From CAVQOB01 sp963714325 (GTDB lineage: Bacteria > Pseudomonadota > Alphaproteobacteria > Rhizobiales > Hyphomicrobiaceae): DNA of 64,000 bases. The stretch spans positions 177,734 to 241,733 of the forward strand of contig CAVQOB010000034.1 of NCBI GenBank assembly GCA_963714325.1, given 5' to 3'. Numbering within the stretch: position 1 is the first letter of the stretch; each line of letters begins with the position of its first letter. The position numbers were made by a program, and so were the translations under genes. Below, piece by piece: positions 25,754 through 34,672 of the stretch. Under the pieces are notes generated by a model, which did not search any database, had not been told where the DNA came from, and saw only the letters and a program-made list of their open reading frames with translations.

Positions 25754-26719
25754 ATGCGCGATAACGCCAACGACAAGACCTTCTGCGACACCGATGGCTT
25801 GCCGCTCGGTGATGATCTGCGTCAGGCCGTGCTGCAGTGGTTCACGCATCTTGAGCACGAACGCGGCCTCGCCGAAGCGACCGTCACGGCCTACGCCCGC
25901 GACATCCGCCAGTTCATCGGTTGGTTGAAACACAACCTCGGCCATGCGCCGTGCCTCGGCGATCTGCGCGTTGTCACCGCCAAGACCGTGCGCGCCTTTA
26001 TGGCATCGCGCCGTCGCGAGGGGGTCGAGAACCGCTCGCTGGCACGCAGCATTTCGGCGCTGCGGGTCTTCTTCCGCTGGCTCGAAGCGGAAGAGACGCT
26101 GAAAAATCGCGCGGCAATGCAGGTCAGCCTGCCGAAGATCCCCCATAGCGTGCCGAAGCCCCTGACAATCGCCAAAGCTGCGGCCGTCGTCGATGGGGGC
26201 ATGCCCGCCGACATTGATTGGATCGCCGCGCGTGATAACGCCGTGCTGCTGTTGCTCTACGGCTCGGGCCTGCGCATCTCGGAAGCGCTTGCGATCACGC
26301 CCATGGATGCGCCGATCTCAGGCCGCGACGTGCTCCGTGTGATCGGCAAAGGCGGCAAGGAGCGCATGGTTCCCGTCCTGCCAATCACGCAGCAAGCGAT
26401 CGAGCGCTATATCGCGCTCTGCCCGTATCCGTTGGAGCCTGACGCCGCCCTGTTTCGCGGCGCCAAGGGGGGACCGCTGAGCCCGCGGATCATTCAATTG
26501 GCGATGGAACAACTGCGGATTGATCTGGGTTTGCCTGCGACAGCGACGCCGCATGCGCTGCGCCATTCCTTTGCAACACACCTGCTCTCGTCGGGGGCGG
26601 ATCTGCGCCAGATCCAAGAATTACTCGGCCATGCCTCGCTCTCGACGACGCAAGTCTACGCCGAAGTCGATCGTGATCGGCTGTTGAAAGTCTATGCCGC
26701 CGCGCACCCGCGCGCGTGA
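25754..26719 (+). CDS. xerC: Tyrosine recombinase XerC-type
   Basis: A site-specific tyrosine recombinase of about 321 residues (334 from the alternative start at 25715). Chromosomal XerC/XerD proteins resolve dimers at dif during division. The N-terminal SAM-like domain (HLEHERGLAEATVTAYARDIRQFIGWL) is followed by the catalytic domain with Arg in GSGLRISEAL, Lys in GKGGKERMVPV, His-x-x-Arg in HALRHSFATHLLSSGADLRQIQELLGHASL and the nucleophilic Tyr in TTQVYAEVD. Length, a full N-terminal domain and the absence of phage genes nearby favour housekeeping XerC over a mobile-element integrase. No dif-like site was sought successfully in the window. Confidence 0.88.
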   Translation: MRDNANDKTFCDTDGLPLGDDLRQAVLQWFTHLEHERGLAEATVTAYARDIRQFIGWLKHNLGHAPCLGDLRVVTAKTVRAFMASRRREGVENRSLARSISALRVFFRWLEAEETLKNRAAMQVSLPKIPHSVPKPLTIAKAAAVVDGGMPADIDWIAARDNAVLLLLYGSGLRISEALAITPMDAPISGRDVLRVIGKGGKERMVPVLPITQQAIERYIALCPYPLEPDAALFRGAKGGPLSPRIIQLAMEQLRIDLGLPATATPHALRHSFATHLLSSGADLRQIQELLGHASLSTTQVYAEVDRDRLLKVYAAAHPRA

Positions 26720-26743
26720 GTTCTTGCCTGCAGTAAGAGTGGA

Positions 26744-27760
26744 GTGCGTTCTGTGTCTTGCTTTCGAATTGTTGCGGTTTTGGTGGCAAGCCTGGTGACG
26801 ACGCCAGCCCTCGCCGATGGTCCATCGTGCAAAGGCCGCAACGTCCTTGATGAATTCAGGGCGACCGATCCCGCCACCCACACCGATATTCGCGCGGCCG
26901 CCGACGCGACGCCCAACGCGCGCGCGCTGCTGTGGAAGATCGAGGACCCGCGCCAACCGAACCGTCCGGCCTCCTATCTGTTCGGCACCATTCATCTGGC
27001 CGACGCGCGTGTGCTGGCGCTCTCCAAGGCGACGGAGACGGCGCTGGCCAGCGTTCGTCGCATCGCGCTCGAAGTTGACGATCTCTCGCCGCAACGGGTT
27101 GGCGCCGCCATGGCGACGGTCAGTGATCTCATCCTGCTGCCCGATGATCGCCGGCTCGGCAGCCTGTTGAGCGACACCGAAATCCTCCGCGCACAGGGTG
27201 TGCTCAGCGAAGCCGGCCTCGCCGGCGAGATCGCCAGTCGCGTGCGGCCGTGGGTCGCGCAGATGCTCATGTCGGTCTCGGCCTGCGAGCGCCGGCGTGT
27301 TGCTGGCGGCCGTTTGCCGCTCGATGCGGCGCTGCAGAAGCGCGCCGAAGATGCCGGCATCAGCGTCGTTGGCCTTGAGACCATCGAGATGCAGTTCCAG
27401 TCATTGGCGGCGGTGCCGGAAAGCGACTCCGTCGCCGTGCTCAAGTCGGGTATCAAGCTGCTCGATCGCGCCGACGACATGATGGAGACGCTGGTCCAGC
27501 TCTATCTGCGCCGCGACCTCGGCGCGATCTGGCCACTGCAACTGGCGATCGCCAAAAAGCAAGGCATCGAATCCAGCGCCTTCGACAGCTTCGAGAAGCA
27601 TCTGCTGACGCAGCGCAACACCCGTATGCGCGACCGGGCGCTTAGCCATCTGGCCTTCGGCGGCATTTTTGTCGCTGTCGGCGCGCTGCATCTGCCGGGC
27701 AAACAGGGGCTGGTCGCACTGATCCGCGATGCTGGGTACGTGGTGACGCCGGTCGAGTAG
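26744..27760 (+). CDS. Exported TraB/GumN family protein
   Basis: A 338-residue protein with a signal peptide (about residues 1-25, ending TPALADG) and a TraB/GumN-type domain. The diagnostic ASYLFGTIHLADARVLAL block is present, followed by a conserved Glu in RRIALEVDD and, near the C-terminus, NTRMRDRALSHLAFGGIFVAVGALHLPGKQGLVALI. TraB-family proteins are related to the TIKI metalloproteases; the His in GTIH, the Glu and the C-terminal GALHL His fit a metal site. A periplasmic or envelope location is expected. The GTG at 26744 begins 24 bases after xerC, preceded by GAGTGGA, so read-through from xerC is possible. Function unknown. Confidence 0.8.
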   Translation: MRSVSCFRIVAVLVASLVTTPALADGPSCKGRNVLDEFRATDPATHTDIRAAADATPNARALLWKIEDPRQPNRPASYLFGTIHLADARVLALSKATETALASVRRIALEVDDLSPQRVGAAMATVSDLILLPDDRRLGSLLSDTEILRAQGVLSEAGLAGEIASRVRPWVAQMLMSVSACERRRVAGGRLPLDAALQKRAEDAGISVVGLETIEMQFQSLAAVPESDSVAVLKSGIKLLDRADDMMETLVQLYLRRDLGAIWPLQLAIAKKQGIESSAFDSFEKHLLTQRNTRMRDRALSHLAFGGIFVAVGALHLPGKQGLVALIRDAGYVVTPVE

Positions 27761-27773
27761 GAGCGGCAGAGGC

Positions 27774-28754
27774 TCAGACAACCTCATTGTGCAACGCTGT
27801 CTCGCCGCGCCAGAGCCGTTCGAGATTGTCCATCAGGATATCGATGGCATTGCTCTCATAGGCCTGTGTCTCGCCCGCGGTGTGCGGCGTGAGCAACACG
27901 TTCGGCAGCGACCAGAGTGGCGAGGTGGGGGGCAGCGGCTCCAGTTCGGTGACATCGATGCCGGCCGCACCAATGCGCCCGGCCGCCAGCGCTGCAATCA
28001 AGGCCGCCTCGTCAACGACTTTGCCGCGCGCCACATTGATCAGCGTCGCGCCGGGTTTCATCAGCGCCAAGGCCTTGGCATCGATCAGTCGCTCCGTTTC
28101 ATGTGTCAATGGACAGGCCAGTACGACGACGTCGGCCTGCGGCAGCAATCGCGGCAGATCGACGGTCGGATAGACGGCGTCGGCGCCCTCCGTTCCCGTG
28201 GACAGGTCACGCTTGACGCCAATCACGGTCATCTCAAAGGCCTTCGCGCGCCGCGCGATCGCCGATCCGATCCGGCCCATGCCGACGATCAGCATCGTCT
28301 TGCCACCGATCTCGTCTTCGCGCCGGGCGATGTCGGCGATCATGCCACGCCAATGCTGCTGTGCCTGATGATCGCGGCCGGTGTGGATCAGCCGCTTCAA
28401 GGCGAGCAGCAAGCCCATCGCGTGTTCGGCGACGGCGCGCGCATTCACGCCGGCGGCGCTGGCGAGCCGGACGCCTTGTGCCTTGAACAGCGCCTTGTCG
28501 TATTGGTCAGTGCCGGCGCTGACGGACTGCACGAACTTGAGCCGTGGTGCCAAGTCCAGCAACGCGTTGTCCCACATCATCGATACGAGAACGACGTCGG
28601 CTTCGCCGATGCGCGCCTTGAATTCGTCCCGCGTCCGCACCTGGAAGCAGTGGATTTCGGGGGCGCGCGCCTTCAGTGTCGCTGCGAGTTGATAGGCCGA
28701 ATGTGCGGCGCAGATTGTCAGCGTGTCGCGCTGGGGAATGACGGTTTTCAGCAT
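27774..28754 (-). CDS. D-2-hydroxyacid dehydrogenase
   Basis: A 326-residue NAD(P)-dependent dehydrogenase of the D-isomer-specific 2-hydroxyacid family, cytosolic, reducing 2-oxo acids or oxidising D-2-hydroxy acids. Visible features are the catalytic-domain segment LKFVQSVSAGTDQYDKALF, the Rossmann glycine motif GKTMLIVGMGRIGSAIARRA, catalytic Arg in LINVARGKVVDEAALIAAL, Glu in DVTELEPLPPTSPLW and the His in LLTPHTAGET. The ATG at 28754 was chosen over 28790. It is convergent with the TraB gene (14 bases between stops), and follows the solute-binding protein on the minus strand by 65 bases, so the two may share a transcript. Confidence 0.88.
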   Translation of the reverse strand: MLKTVIPQRDTLTICAAHSAYQLAATLKARAPEIHCFQVRTRDEFKARIGEADVVLVSMMWDNALLDLAPRLKFVQSVSAGTDQYDKALFKAQGVRLASAAGVNARAVAEHAMGLLLALKRLIHTGRDHQAQQHWRGMIADIARREDEIGGKTMLIVGMGRIGSAIARRAKAFEMTVIGVKRDLSTGTEGADAVYPTVDLPRLLPQADVVVLACPLTHETERLIDAKALALMKPGATLINVARGKVVDEAALIAALAAGRIGAAGIDVTELEPLPPTSPLWSLPNVLLTPHTAGETQAYESNAIDILMDNLERLWRGETALHNEVV

Positions 28755-28819
28755 GGATGGAATTCTCGGATCGGTGATGAGGCGCAGCACTGCCCTTGAT
28801 CAAACGGCGCGTGTCGCGT

Positions 28820-29701
28820 TCAGTAAGCGCGGAGCGGGAAATACTTTAGGATCAGTTCTTCGTAGCGGCCGGTCTCGCGCACTTTCTTCAGCGCGGCGTT
28901 GAGGAGGCCTTGCAATTGGGTGTCGACTTTGGCGACCGTAATGCCGACACCGTCGCCAAAATATTTCGGCTCAAAGAACGGCCCGCCCTTGAATTCGCAG
29001 CAGGCCTTGGATGCGGTGCCATTGAGCCAGAATACCAAGCTGATGCCATCGTCGAAGAGATAGTCGGCCGTGCCTGTCACCAGGGCGTCGCGTGCCAGTT
29101 CGACGGTCTCGTAGACTTGCAGCGCCGAGAGCGTGAAGAACTGCCGGATATAGGCTTCGTGCGCGGAACCTTTGGCGACGGCGATACGCTTGCCGTCGAA
29201 GGCGTCGGGCGTTGCGGCAATGCCGGCGCCGCCGCGCTTGCCGGCAAAGCGCGCAGGCGTGTGGTAATAGCGATCGGTCACGCCGAACTCGGCGACCACG
29301 CGGGGGGTGACGGCGTGCGAGGCAATCACCGCATCGGCTTCACCCCGCTTCAAGGCCAGCAGCATCTCGTCCCAGGGCCGCACCTGGATATCGCAGGCGG
29401 CGGCAAGTTCGAGGCAGACGGAGCGGGCGATGTCGACGTTGAAGCCGGTCAAGGTTCCGTCGGTGTCCAGATAGTTGAAGGGGGGATAGTCACTATCGGT
29501 CAGGAAGCGGATCGCCACGCGCCGCGGCAACGCCTGGTCGGCGTTGTCAGCATCGAGCACCCGTGCGGTCGAAGATGCTGGCGATTGTGCGCGTGCCATG
29601 GGTGGCGTTGTGGTTGTCACAGCGCCGATGGTGGCAAGGATCATTGCCGCCGCTACAAGGGTCGGCAAGCCGCCGTTTCGCCGCGTGCGCAGGTTCAGCA
29701 T
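28820..29701 (-). CDS. Extracellular solute-binding protein family 3
   Basis: A 293-residue periplasmic binding protein of the family that feeds polar amino acid ABC importers, or sensor domains. A signal peptide covers about residues 1-35 (ending near ARAQS). The domain begins VAIRFLTDSDYPPFNYLDTDGTLTGFNVDIARSVCLELAAACD and contains WDEMLLALKRGEADAVIAS, VTDRYYHTPARF and GKRIAVAKGSAHEAYI. The ATG at 29701 has GAGG upstream and removes a 73-residue non-homologous extension from the longer frame. No permease or ATPase gene is adjacent, so it is an orphan receptor here. It probably shares a transcript with the D-2-hydroxyacid dehydrogenase downstream. Confidence 0.85.
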   Translation of the reverse strand: MLNLRTRRNGGLPTLVAAAMILATIGAVTTTTPPMARAQSPASSTARVLDADNADQALPRRVAIRFLTDSDYPPFNYLDTDGTLTGFNVDIARSVCLELAAACDIQVRPWDEMLLALKRGEADAVIASHAVTPRVVAEFGVTDRYYHTPARFAGKRGGAGIAATPDAFDGKRIAVAKGSAHEAYIRQFFTLSALQVYETVELARDALVTGTADYLFDDGISLVFWLNGTASKACCEFKGGPFFEPKYFGDGVGITVAKVDTQLQGLLNAALKKVRETGRYEELILKYFPLRAY

Positions 29702-29916
29702 TGTCGCCTCAATCGTTCCCTGAACTATGTCTTTTGGCGGCCGCCGATGCTGCCCACTCGGCGACGATCGCTGCACTGTGTGTCGCATTCGTGTGTTACT
29801 CGCACGACGATACCAAACACACAACTGATGGAACATCTCAAAGCGGCCGGAGAATGAGTTGATTCCCGATGCCGTTTTATTCTGCTTTGCCGGACATTGC
29901 GATGCTTTCCGTCGGA

Positions 29917-30759
29917 TCACACTTTCTCAGGGATGAGATTTGCCGCCTGCCGGCTCCACAGCATCGGGGTCATCACAACGGCATGTTCCTCGGCATGGCG
30001 TAGCTCGGCCGATGGGGCCGTATACTCCGCCGTTCCCGGCTTGATCGTTGCGCAGAGCTTCGTCGCGTCGCCGGTGATCTTGTCGCTGCGCTTCTCGATG
30101 ACGATCGCTGAAACAATCGGCTGATAGAAATCGCGTGGATTGCCATAGGTCAGCAGCGCGCCGCGCGTGCGGACGGTCTGGCCGGGCCCAAGCGTTCCCG
30201 GCTTTTCCGGAACATGCAACATGGTGAGGCGGACCGCGCCGGCGTGGCAGGCCAGCAGGAACATCATGTTGCGATCCTTTTGAATATGGATCTCGCCGGT
30301 GTTCGTCGTCTCATAAGGCACGCCGGAATTGGTAAGGTAGTGCAAGAATTCAATGAAAACGTAGCACTGCTTCGGCTCGCTCCAAGTGATGTCGAGCACG
30401 CCGCGCACGATGTTCATGCCGGTGAGAAACGAGCGCCGATAGAAAATGAAACGGCCGGCAAGATGCGGGTAGTCGGTTTGGCCGTAACCGCCGTGCCGAT
30501 CACTCTGGCTTGGCAATGTGATGTTCATGCCGTAGCGAGCGGGATCGAGTGCGGCGCGTTGAAAAATGCTGATGAAGGTGTGCCGCTTGAAGGCGAGCCG
30601 AGGGAAGTCCTCGCTGTTGATGCAGCGCTTGTAGGTATTCAGTGAAACCGAAAGGATGCGCTCGGCGTAATCGGCATCCTTGATCGGGTAGGCATCGCGA
30701 TGCTGCACCAGATCACGGGCAAAACGGACACGATCATCACCCAGCAACTCAACAGCCAT
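29917..30759 (-). CDS. Unknown protein, possible N-terminal helix-turn-helix
   Basis: A 280-residue soluble protein that I do not recognise. Residues 10-65 look helical, and the stretch DADYAERILSVSLNTYKRCIN could be a helix-turn-helix: helix, a SVS turn, and a recognition helix. From about residue 85 on, the sequence is mixed alpha/beta with aromatic-rich segments (GRFIFYRRSFLTGMNIVRGVLDITWS, CYVFIEFLHYL, MMFLLACHAGAVRLTMLHV), which could form a sensory domain. It is the only candidate DNA-binding regulator that I find in the window. It is followed on the same strand by the solute-binding protein after about 215 bases. The regulator idea is inference. Confidence 0.6.
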   Translation of the reverse strand: MAVELLGDDRVRFARDLVQHRDAYPIKDADYAERILSVSLNTYKRCINSEDFPRLAFKRHTFISIFQRAALDPARYGMNITLPSQSDRHGGYGQTDYPHLAGRFIFYRRSFLTGMNIVRGVLDITWSEPKQCYVFIEFLHYLTNSGVPYETTNTGEIHIQKDRNMMFLLACHAGAVRLTMLHVPEKPGTLGPGQTVRTRGALLTYGNPRDFYQPIVSAIVIEKRSDKITGDATKLCATIKPGTAEYTAPSAELRHAEEHAVVMTPMLWSRQAANLIPEKV

Positions 30760-31468
30760 GAATGCTCCCCCAGGGCAACGGACCCTTAGCGGGCGATCTT
30801 ATTTCAACACCTGTGAGCTCGCAATCGACACTTTTAAGCCCATTCTGATAGGAGTTGACATCTTTCGGCAACTTGCGGTGGTGCAGCGCACCGAACCTGA
30901 CGCTCAATGGACCGGCTTTGGCGAAAATGGATGCGGCAGGCACTCCCTCTCGCCAAACTGACACTCATTGTCAGCAATTTCACGCTGAAAAACAGTTTCA
31001 TGCTGGGTCGATAGAACCCATTCTGAAGTCATGAAGAGAGTTTCATCGGGCCAGCAGGGACTGGTTCATGTGCAACACGGAGGATCAAGCCGGGCAATTG
31101 AGGGATCAGGACAACAGGGCGGGCTTGCCGCTCGTTCGTCCATCACCCCCCGAAAGGCCCATGCGACACCTGAATTTCGCCTCACCTATTTTGCTGCTGC
31201 AAGACGACTTCTCAATGCAATCGGGTAGTGCCAGAGGCGGGCCGTGTTTTGTGTGCGTATCTCACAAAACTCAATCCGATTGATTTTTTCAATCCAGGCC
31301 GGCGGGCCTGTTTCCCCCCAACCCGCCAGCGCGACACCGGCCATTTCCCTCCTGGCCGGTTCGCGCATAGAGGGCACCTTTCCACCCCGAGAGGTGCCCT
31401 TTTCTTTTTTGCGTGTTGGCGTGTGGCTGCAAAGTTGGCTCTGTTTGACTCGCGCTGGGGCGCAGCGC
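30760..31468. other. Gene-free region with a plus-strand terminator
   Basis: This 709-base stretch lies between the start of an unknown minus-strand gene (30759) and the stop of another minus-strand gene (31469). I see no convincing coding sequence. It contains an inverted repeat TTTTGTG/CACAAAA around 31244-31267, a GGCCGG-type hairpin around 31338-31360, and a strong plus-strand terminator. The terminator without an upstream plus-strand gene suggests a small non-coding RNA or a short unrecognised gene in 31000-31370. Confidence 0.45.
31372..31410 (+). terminator. Rho-independent terminator, plus strand
   Basis: An eight-base stem GGGCACCT (31372-31379) / AGGTGCCC (31392-31399) with a short loop is followed directly by TTTTCTTTTTT to 31410. 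The T-tract lies on the plus strand only, so it should stop rightward transcripts. No plus-strand gene was identified upstream. Confidence 0.75.
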
Positions 31469-31987
31469 TCAGCGCAACTCGATGACGACGGGACCAAGCG
31501 TCAGGCTGGCGCCAGCGCCCGAGCCTTGAACCGCGACGAGTTCGACTTCGACGCCGGCGGCGCACTGTGCCGCCTGCGCACCCGAGCAGCCCTTGACTTC
31601 AAACAAATGCGACTGCGCATCGGCGGGCGCGCTGGTCACAATCGGCTTGCTTGGAAATACGACAAAACGGCCGATGTCTTGGCGCACACCGCCTGACCGG
31701 TCGAGCGCGCGTACGACAACTTCGACGCGCCCATCGCGGGGCGGCTGGTACCCGACCACGGACAACAGCACGAACGTCCGCTGTGTGCTCGCCGCCGGAT
31801 TTGTTGTGCCGCCACCATTGCTGGTGCCGGATCGCACCGTCTGCGGTATCAGGCTGACGGTTTGGCCGGGGATGACGATTGTCTCAGCTGCCGCTTGCCG
31901 CGTCATCGATCCACTCCAGGCGACAGCCGCCGCGATCGCGGCCGTCGCGCTCATCGCCATCCATCCGGCTCGCGGCACGCGCAGCAT
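31469..31987 (-). CDS. Exported protein paired with tyrosinase
   Basis: A 172-residue protein with an N-terminal signal or membrane segment (about residues 8-34, MSATAAIAAAVAWSGS, ending QAAAETI). It is followed by a Gly/Thr-rich linker and a beta-rich domain of about 100 residues. Parts of this domain line up by eye with the C-terminal domain of the upstream tyrosinase: GVEVELVAVQ with NIRVQLVPVS, and GPVVIELR with GSVEIIVV, in the same order and at similar spacing. It contains two cysteines (VKGCSGAQAAQCAAG). It lies about 100 bases downstream of the tyrosinase on the same strand. A caddie-like or active-site-covering partner for the copper enzyme is a reasonable hypothesis. No named family is recognised. 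Confidence 0.65.
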   Translation of the reverse strand: MLRVPRAGWMAMSATAAIAAAVAWSGSMTRQAAAETIVIPGQTVSLIPQTVRSGTSNGGGTTNPAASTQRTFVLLSVVGYQPPRDGRVEVVVRALDRSGGVRQDIGRFVVFPSKPIVTSAPADAQSHLFEVKGCSGAQAAQCAAGVEVELVAVQGSGAGASLTLGPVVIELR

Positions 31988-32085
31988 GGCCTATTTCCTC
32001 AATGCTGTTCACATCTGTCATCTCAACTTGCTGGTCAACGCACGGGGCAACCCGCTAGCAAGTGACGCCGGTATTTACCTCCGGC

Positions 32086-33591
32086 TCAGACAACAATGAT
32101 CTCAACGCTGCCGGGCGTCACCGGTGTCGGCTGCGCGCTGCGCGTCACACTCACGGGCACCAGTTGCACGCGGATGTTGTCGGTCAGGGGCTTTCCACTC
32201 GCCTGCAAGCGCTGCAGCGTGCGCGTGAGATCGACAATCAGTGACGATCCGCCATGGCCGGCATGTCCACCGACATGCGCGCCGCCGAAGAATCCGAACG
32301 TGCCGACATAACTCGGGTCGCTGATCGGCGTCGATGCCGAGATGCCGTCGCCATTGATAAAGACGCGAACGGCGGTCGTCGCCCCAGCGGGCTGCTGGAA
32401 ATCGTTGATCAATGCCAGAACACGTTTGCCCGAGCGCACGGCGGCGCCTGTCGATCGCGTCGCAGAGCGGGTGGATGGTGCGGCGAGTGCGCCACCGACA
32501 ACACTGCGACTGGCGGCGACGGCAATCTCCAGCGGGCGTCCCGGTTCGGCAGCTTGAGTGTTGTCGGTCTTAAATTTTGCGGCCGGCGCACCGCCCAACG
32601 TCCGGGTGCGCGATTGTGATGATGTTTCAAAGGCCATCGCAACCGCGTCGCCCTGGTCCGGTCGGGCGGGGTCCTGCCCGCCGAGCCCATAACGATACCC
32701 AAGCGGGAGAATCTCCTGCAGGCCGCGCACGGTTGCCGAATAGCTCTGGCCATTGGGGCGCAGGAAGTGATTGGCAAACGTCATGTCAAGCCACAGCGCG
32801 TTGGTCGTGTTCTGGCCGCCGCGTTGGTTCCACACCGCCCAGATCCTGTCGATGTTGCAGTGATGCAACCAGAAGATCGGATCAAGCGCCGATAACGACG
32901 ATGCCATCAGACCGTCCTGGCCATCACGTGAACTGCCGACGATGCCATGCACGCTGTCGTGCGCTTGCCGCTCCAACGGCCCCGAATTGCCACGCGCCTG
33001 GATCCAGCGCGCATCGGTTGAATTCTGTCCGCGCGCGCGGGTGGTGCCAAACAGCTCGAAATTCGACTCGTCATAGATCTGCTGAAACAAGGTCTGGCCG
33101 ACGAATTCGTCAGGAATTTCTTCGCGCGTATCCATGAACCGCCGCTGTTCGAACAGCGCATTGGGCCGACCATTGTAGGTCGGACTAGTAAAGTGTTCCG
33201 GCAACGAGCGGTCGGTCGTCCAGTCCCAGTAAGGCAGGGCGAATGACGGGTCGCGCGTGACATCGCGGATGATTTGCTCGATCATCACCAGATAGGCCCG
33301 ATGCCAGGGTAGGAAATACCAATTGCCATGTGGACAGCGGTTGAAGCCCTGCGCATTGCCATGGATGGCGGCGATGGTTTCCCAACTGACCGCATTGCCT
33401 TGGCGCTCCTTCAAGATGCGAATGCCGTCGCGATAGGCTTCGACGATCGGGTCATTGAGGGCGAGGTCATGCATGCGCCGCCGTCGCGGCCGAGCGGCTT
33501 GCGCCAGGGCTTCGTCGATCCAAACGACGGAAGCCGACGATGCGGCCGCCCCGACTGTCAGCGATGTCAGGAGATCACGACGCGTCACCAT
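32086..33591 (-). CDS. Tat-exported tyrosinase / polyphenol oxidase
   Basis: A type-3 copper enzyme of about 501 residues that should oxidise phenols or catechols to quinones. MVTRRDLLTSLTVGAAAS is a twin-arginine signal, so the protein is probably exported folded with copper bound. CuA ligands lie in AAIHGNAQG, the CPHGNW segment and FLPWHRAYL (His77, about His88, His97). CuB ligands are in HDSVHGIV and LDPIFWLHHCNIDRIW. The Cys beside the second CuA His could form the thioether found in several polyphenol oxidases. A C-terminal beta domain (from about residue 385, KRVLALINDFQQ to VEIIVV) resembles the shielding domain of plant-type enzymes. The ATG at 33591 has GAGTGAGG upstream and is preferred to a GTG at 33603. 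Confidence 0.87.
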   Translation of the reverse strand: MVTRRDLLTSLTVGAAASSASVVWIDEALAQAARPRRRRMHDLALNDPIVEAYRDGIRILKERQGNAVSWETIAAIHGNAQGFNRCPHGNWYFLPWHRAYLVMIEQIIRDVTRDPSFALPYWDWTTDRSLPEHFTSPTYNGRPNALFEQRRFMDTREEIPDEFVGQTLFQQIYDESNFELFGTTRARGQNSTDARWIQARGNSGPLERQAHDSVHGIVGSSRDGQDGLMASSLSALDPIFWLHHCNIDRIWAVWNQRGGQNTTNALWLDMTFANHFLRPNGQSYSATVRGLQEILPLGYRYGLGGQDPARPDQGDAVAMAFETSSQSRTRTLGGAPAAKFKTDNTQAAEPGRPLEIAVAASRSVVGGALAAPSTRSATRSTGAAVRSGKRVLALINDFQQPAGATTAVRVFINGDGISASTPISDPSYVGTFGFFGGAHVGGHAGHGGSSLIVDLTRTLQRLQASGKPLTDNIRVQLVPVSVTRSAQPTPVTPGSVEIIVV

Positions 33592-33753
33592 GTGCGGCCT
33601 CACTCAAAAAAAACAATTATTCCAATAATTTTATGATCTTATCGACCGGCTAAGGCCTGGTCAATCGGCGCGTGCCGTGCATCGTCGCGTGTGTTGCTGG
33701 CAAACACGCCCGGGCAATCGCCACGTTCGGCGATCGGCGTTGGGCAATACCGA

Positions 33754-34503
33754 TCAGCCGCCGAGCTTTTGCAATGCTGACTTGGCGATCGGCGAGGCGG
33801 GATCGAGTTCGAGTGCCTTTTTCAGGTCAGCGGTTGCTTTGACCTTGTCGGTCTTGGCGGTGGCCAGACCGCGCGCGAGATATGCGAGGGCCGACTTGCC
33901 ATCAATCTTCAGGGCTTCATCGGCGTCGGCGACGGCTTCCTTGTCTTTGCCAAGACGCTGTTGGGCGTATGCGCGGCCAGCCAGCGCCACGACCGACTTC
34001 GGATCCAATTGCAAAGCCGCGGAGTGATCAGCGACTGCCTTTTGCAGGGCGCCGAGCGAGCGGTATTGTTCGGCGCGTCCGGTCAGGGCTGCCACCTTCT
34101 TGGCATCATACTTGAGCGCGACCGAATAGTCGGCCGCCGAGCGAATGCGCTGACCGATTGCTGCCCGCACATCACCCCGCTCCACCCAGAGATCGGCATT
34201 CTTGGGATCGAGGACCAGCGCTCGCGTCAGATCGGCAAGCGCTTCGGGCGCTTTCTTGGTCGCGACTGCTGCTGCGGCCCGCCCGCGATAAGCGGCGATC
34301 AGGGCAGCATTGTCGCTGCTCTTTTCCTTGATGATGGCGGAACATGCAGCGAGCGCCTTGGCGCGATCAGCCGTTTGGGCGCAATCGGCGATCGACGCCG
34401 GGGCGGTCGGCGCCGTCTGTGCGTGGCTCGGACCGGCAGCGAGGAGGACTAAGATCCCGGACGCCAGCAACAGCGATCGGCACCCCGATGTAGAAGAACG
34501 CAT
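33754..34503 (-). CDS. Exported TPR-repeat protein
   Basis: A 249-residue protein with a signal peptide (about residues 1-28, ending GPSHAQT) and about five tetratricopeptide repeats filling the rest. The helical TPR signature appears in ALADLTRALVLDPKNADLWVERGDV, AADYSVALKYDAKKVAALTGRAEQY and AVADADEALKIDGKSALAYLARGLA. TPR arrays mediate protein contacts; location should be periplasmic. It stands alone by spacing, about 150 bases downstream of the tyrosinase start region and 170 bases from the EamA gene. It resembles in style the larger TPR protein at 38770 but is not a close copy. Partner unknown. Confidence 0.85.
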   Translation of the reverse strand: MRSSTSGCRSLLLASGILVLLAAGPSHAQTAPTAPASIADCAQTADRAKALAACSAIIKEKSSDNAALIAAYRGRAAAAVATKKAPEALADLTRALVLDPKNADLWVERGDVRAAIGQRIRSAADYSVALKYDAKKVAALTGRAEQYRSLGALQKAVADHSAALQLDPKSVVALAGRAYAQQRLGKDKEAVADADEALKIDGKSALAYLARGLATAKTDKVKATADLKKALELDPASPIAKSALQKLGG

Positions 34504-34672
34504 GGCTTACCCCGTCGGTTGGTTCGGTTGTGTTGGTTCGGCTGTTCGCGGCCCGCCGCCACGCTGTGCATGCTTAACGCCAACGGTTGGCCATGCGCAA
34601 TCCCGGGCCATGGCTGCATGGTTAACGCTACGGTCTGGCGACCGCCAAGCCACGGCCAGCATTTCGGGTCGG

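Noticed and set aside
25715..26719. XerC-type recombinase as integrase of a mobile island
   Set aside because: Length and N-terminal domain fit chromosomal XerC, and there are no phage, conjugation or attachment sites around it.
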